A DNA stretch of 5,700 bases from an uncultured Thermomonas sp. (GTDB taxonomy: Bacteria > Pseudomonadota > Gammaproteobacteria > Xanthomonadales > Xanthomonadaceae): contig CAMLJA010000137.1 of NCBI GenBank assembly GCA_946480065.1, positions 1 through 5,700 of the forward strand, given 5' to 3'. Positions within the stretch are counted from its first letter, which is position 1, and each line of letters begins with the position of its first letter. Below the pieces are notes generated by a model. That model saw nothing but the letters and a program-made list of their open reading frames with translations, was not told where the DNA came from and made no database searches. Both the position numbers and the translations under genes were made by a program. Shown piece after piece: positions 4,793 through 5,700 of this stretch.

Positions 4793-5700
4793 ATGAGCCA
4801 GGACCGCATCGTCGCCCCCGCCGCCAGCCGCGAAGAAGAGGCGCTGGAGGCCAGCATCCGCCCCAGGCGCCTGCACGAGTACCTCGGCCAGCAGCCGGTG
4901 CGCGAGCAGATGCAGATCTACATCGAGGCGGCCAAGGGCCGTGGCGAAGCGCTCGACCACGTGCTGATCTTCGGCCCGCCCGGGCTCGGCAAGACCACGC
5001 TGAGCCACGTCATCGCCAACGAGCTGGGCGTCAACCTGCGGGTGACGTCCGGGCCGGTGATCGAGAAGGCCGGCGACCTGGCCGCACTGCTGACCAACCT
5101 GCAGCCGTTTGATGTGCTGTTCGTGGACGAGATCCACCGCCTGTCGCCGGTGGTCGAGGAAATCCTCTATCCGGCGATGGAGGACTGCCAGATCGACATC
5201 ATGATCGGCGAGGGCCCGGCCGCGCGTTCGATCAAGCTCGACCTGCCGCCGTTCACGCTGATCGGCGCCACCACCCGCGCCGGCCTGCTGACCGCGCCGC
5301 TGCGCGACCGCTTCGGCATCGTCCAGCGGCTGGAGTTCTACTCGGCCGACGAGCTGGCGCGGATCGTGCGCCGCTCCGCGCAGATCCTCGGCATCGCCTG
5401 CGACGCCGAGGGCGCCGGCGAGCTGGCGCGGCGCTCGCGCGGCACCCCGCGCATCGCCAACCGGCTGCTGCGGCGGGTGCGCGACTACGCGCAGGTCAAG
5501 GGCAACGGCACGATAGACACAGCCATCGCGCGCGCGGCGATGGACATGCTGAAGGTCGACCCGGAGGGTTTCGACGAACTCGACCGGCGCATGCTCGGCA
5601 TCATCATCGACGCCTTCGACGGGGGGCCGGTCGGGGTGGAATCGCTGGCCGCGGCGCTGAGCGAGGAGCGCGGCACGCTGGAAGACGTGATCGAGCCCTA
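4793..5700 (+). CDS. ruvB: Holliday junction DNA helicase RuvB, 3' end outside the window
   Basis: RuvB is the hexameric AAA+ ATPase motor that pumps DNA through the RuvA-held junction. From the ATG at 4793 the frame stays open to the window edge, giving 302 residues; the family has about 335-350, so some 40-45 residues are missing. Family motifs are in order: [13 protein letters not shown] (21-33), Walker [10 protein letters not shown] (61-69, K67), the ITSGP-like segment [15 protein letters not shown] (84-98), Walker B VDEIH (111-115), sensor 1 GATTRAGLL (158-166), PLRDRFG with the arginine finger (169-175), and sensor 2 [13 protein letters not shown] (216-228). The winged-helix DNA-binding domain begins near residue 257 ([10 protein letters not shown]) and is cut by the edge. 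A GATAAT box just upstream suggests separate transcription from kup. No frameshift or missing catalytic residue is seen. Confidence 0.97.
   Translation, partial: MSQDRIVAPAASREEEALEASIRPRRLHEYLGQQPVREQMQIYIEAAKGRGEALDHVLIFGPPGLGKTTLSHVIANELGVNLRVTSGPVIEKAGDLAALLTNLQPFDVLFVDEIHRLSPVVEEILYPAMEDCQIDIMIGEGPAARSIKLDLPPFTLIGATTRAGLLTAPLRDRFGIVQRLEFYSADELARIVRRSAQILGIACDAEGAGELARRSRGTPRIANRLLRRVRDYAQVKGNGTIDTAIARAAMDMLKVDPEGFDELDRRMLGIIIDAFDGGPVGVESLAAALSEERGTLEDVIEP

Noticed and set aside
1310..5137. A very long open frame on the minus strand (1275 codons) and other long minus-strand frames
   Set aside because: They run antisense to yebC, ruvC, ruvA, kup and ruvB, and the translations are low-complexity histidine/arginine/glutamine/alanine-rich, as expected from the mirror of GC-rich codons. 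The genes on the plus strand are certain.

Overview
The window comes from a very GC-rich gammaproteobacterium, most likely a member of the Xanthomonadaceae/Lysobacteraceae (Lysobacter, Luteimonas or a relative). The reasons are the xanthomonad-type YebC N-terminus ([13 protein letters not shown] instead of the usual MAGHSKWANIKHRK), RuvC and RuvA proteins of xanthomonad type, and kup placed between ruvA and ruvB. This assignment rests on recalled family sequences, not on a search. All genes read on the + strand.

Layout: (1) 1-357, the C-terminal end of an alpha/beta-hydrolase (lipase/esterase-like) protein; (2) 358-451, a GC-rich inverted repeat followed by a clear TATAAT box; (3) 452-1177, yebC; (4) 1313-1852, ruvC, starting at GTG; (5) 1849-2164, a complex junction between ruvC and ruvA; (6) 2165-2752, ruvA; (7) 2828-4747, kup, a potassium uptake permease; (8) 4793-5700, ruvB, cut by the window edge about 40-45 residues before its usual end.

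RuvA, RuvB and RuvC form the Holliday-junction branch-migration and resolution machine. YebC is commonly linked to the ruv genes. Kup is functionally unrelated and separates ruvA from ruvB. ruvB has its own TATAAT-like box so close to its ATG that its transcript could be leaderless.

The most unusual part is the ruvC-ruvA junction. The first 16 codons of ruvA occur twice, at 1995-2042 and 2165-2212. They encode the same peptide ([16 protein letters not shown]), and all five nucleotide differences are synonymous. A shorter, weaker third look-alike (V-I-G-R-L) lies at 1858-1872, just after ruvC. The copies are separated by a REP/dRS3-like 26-bp inverted repeat (1882-1962) and by a second insert holding two strong hairpins between 9-bp direct repeats (2043-2132). 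The whole stretch remains a chain of open reading frames joined by three ATGA stop/start overlaps (1849, 1995, 2165). It looks like the start of ruvA has been interrupted and regenerated, possibly more than once. I see no CRISPR array, rRNA, tRNA or defence system.
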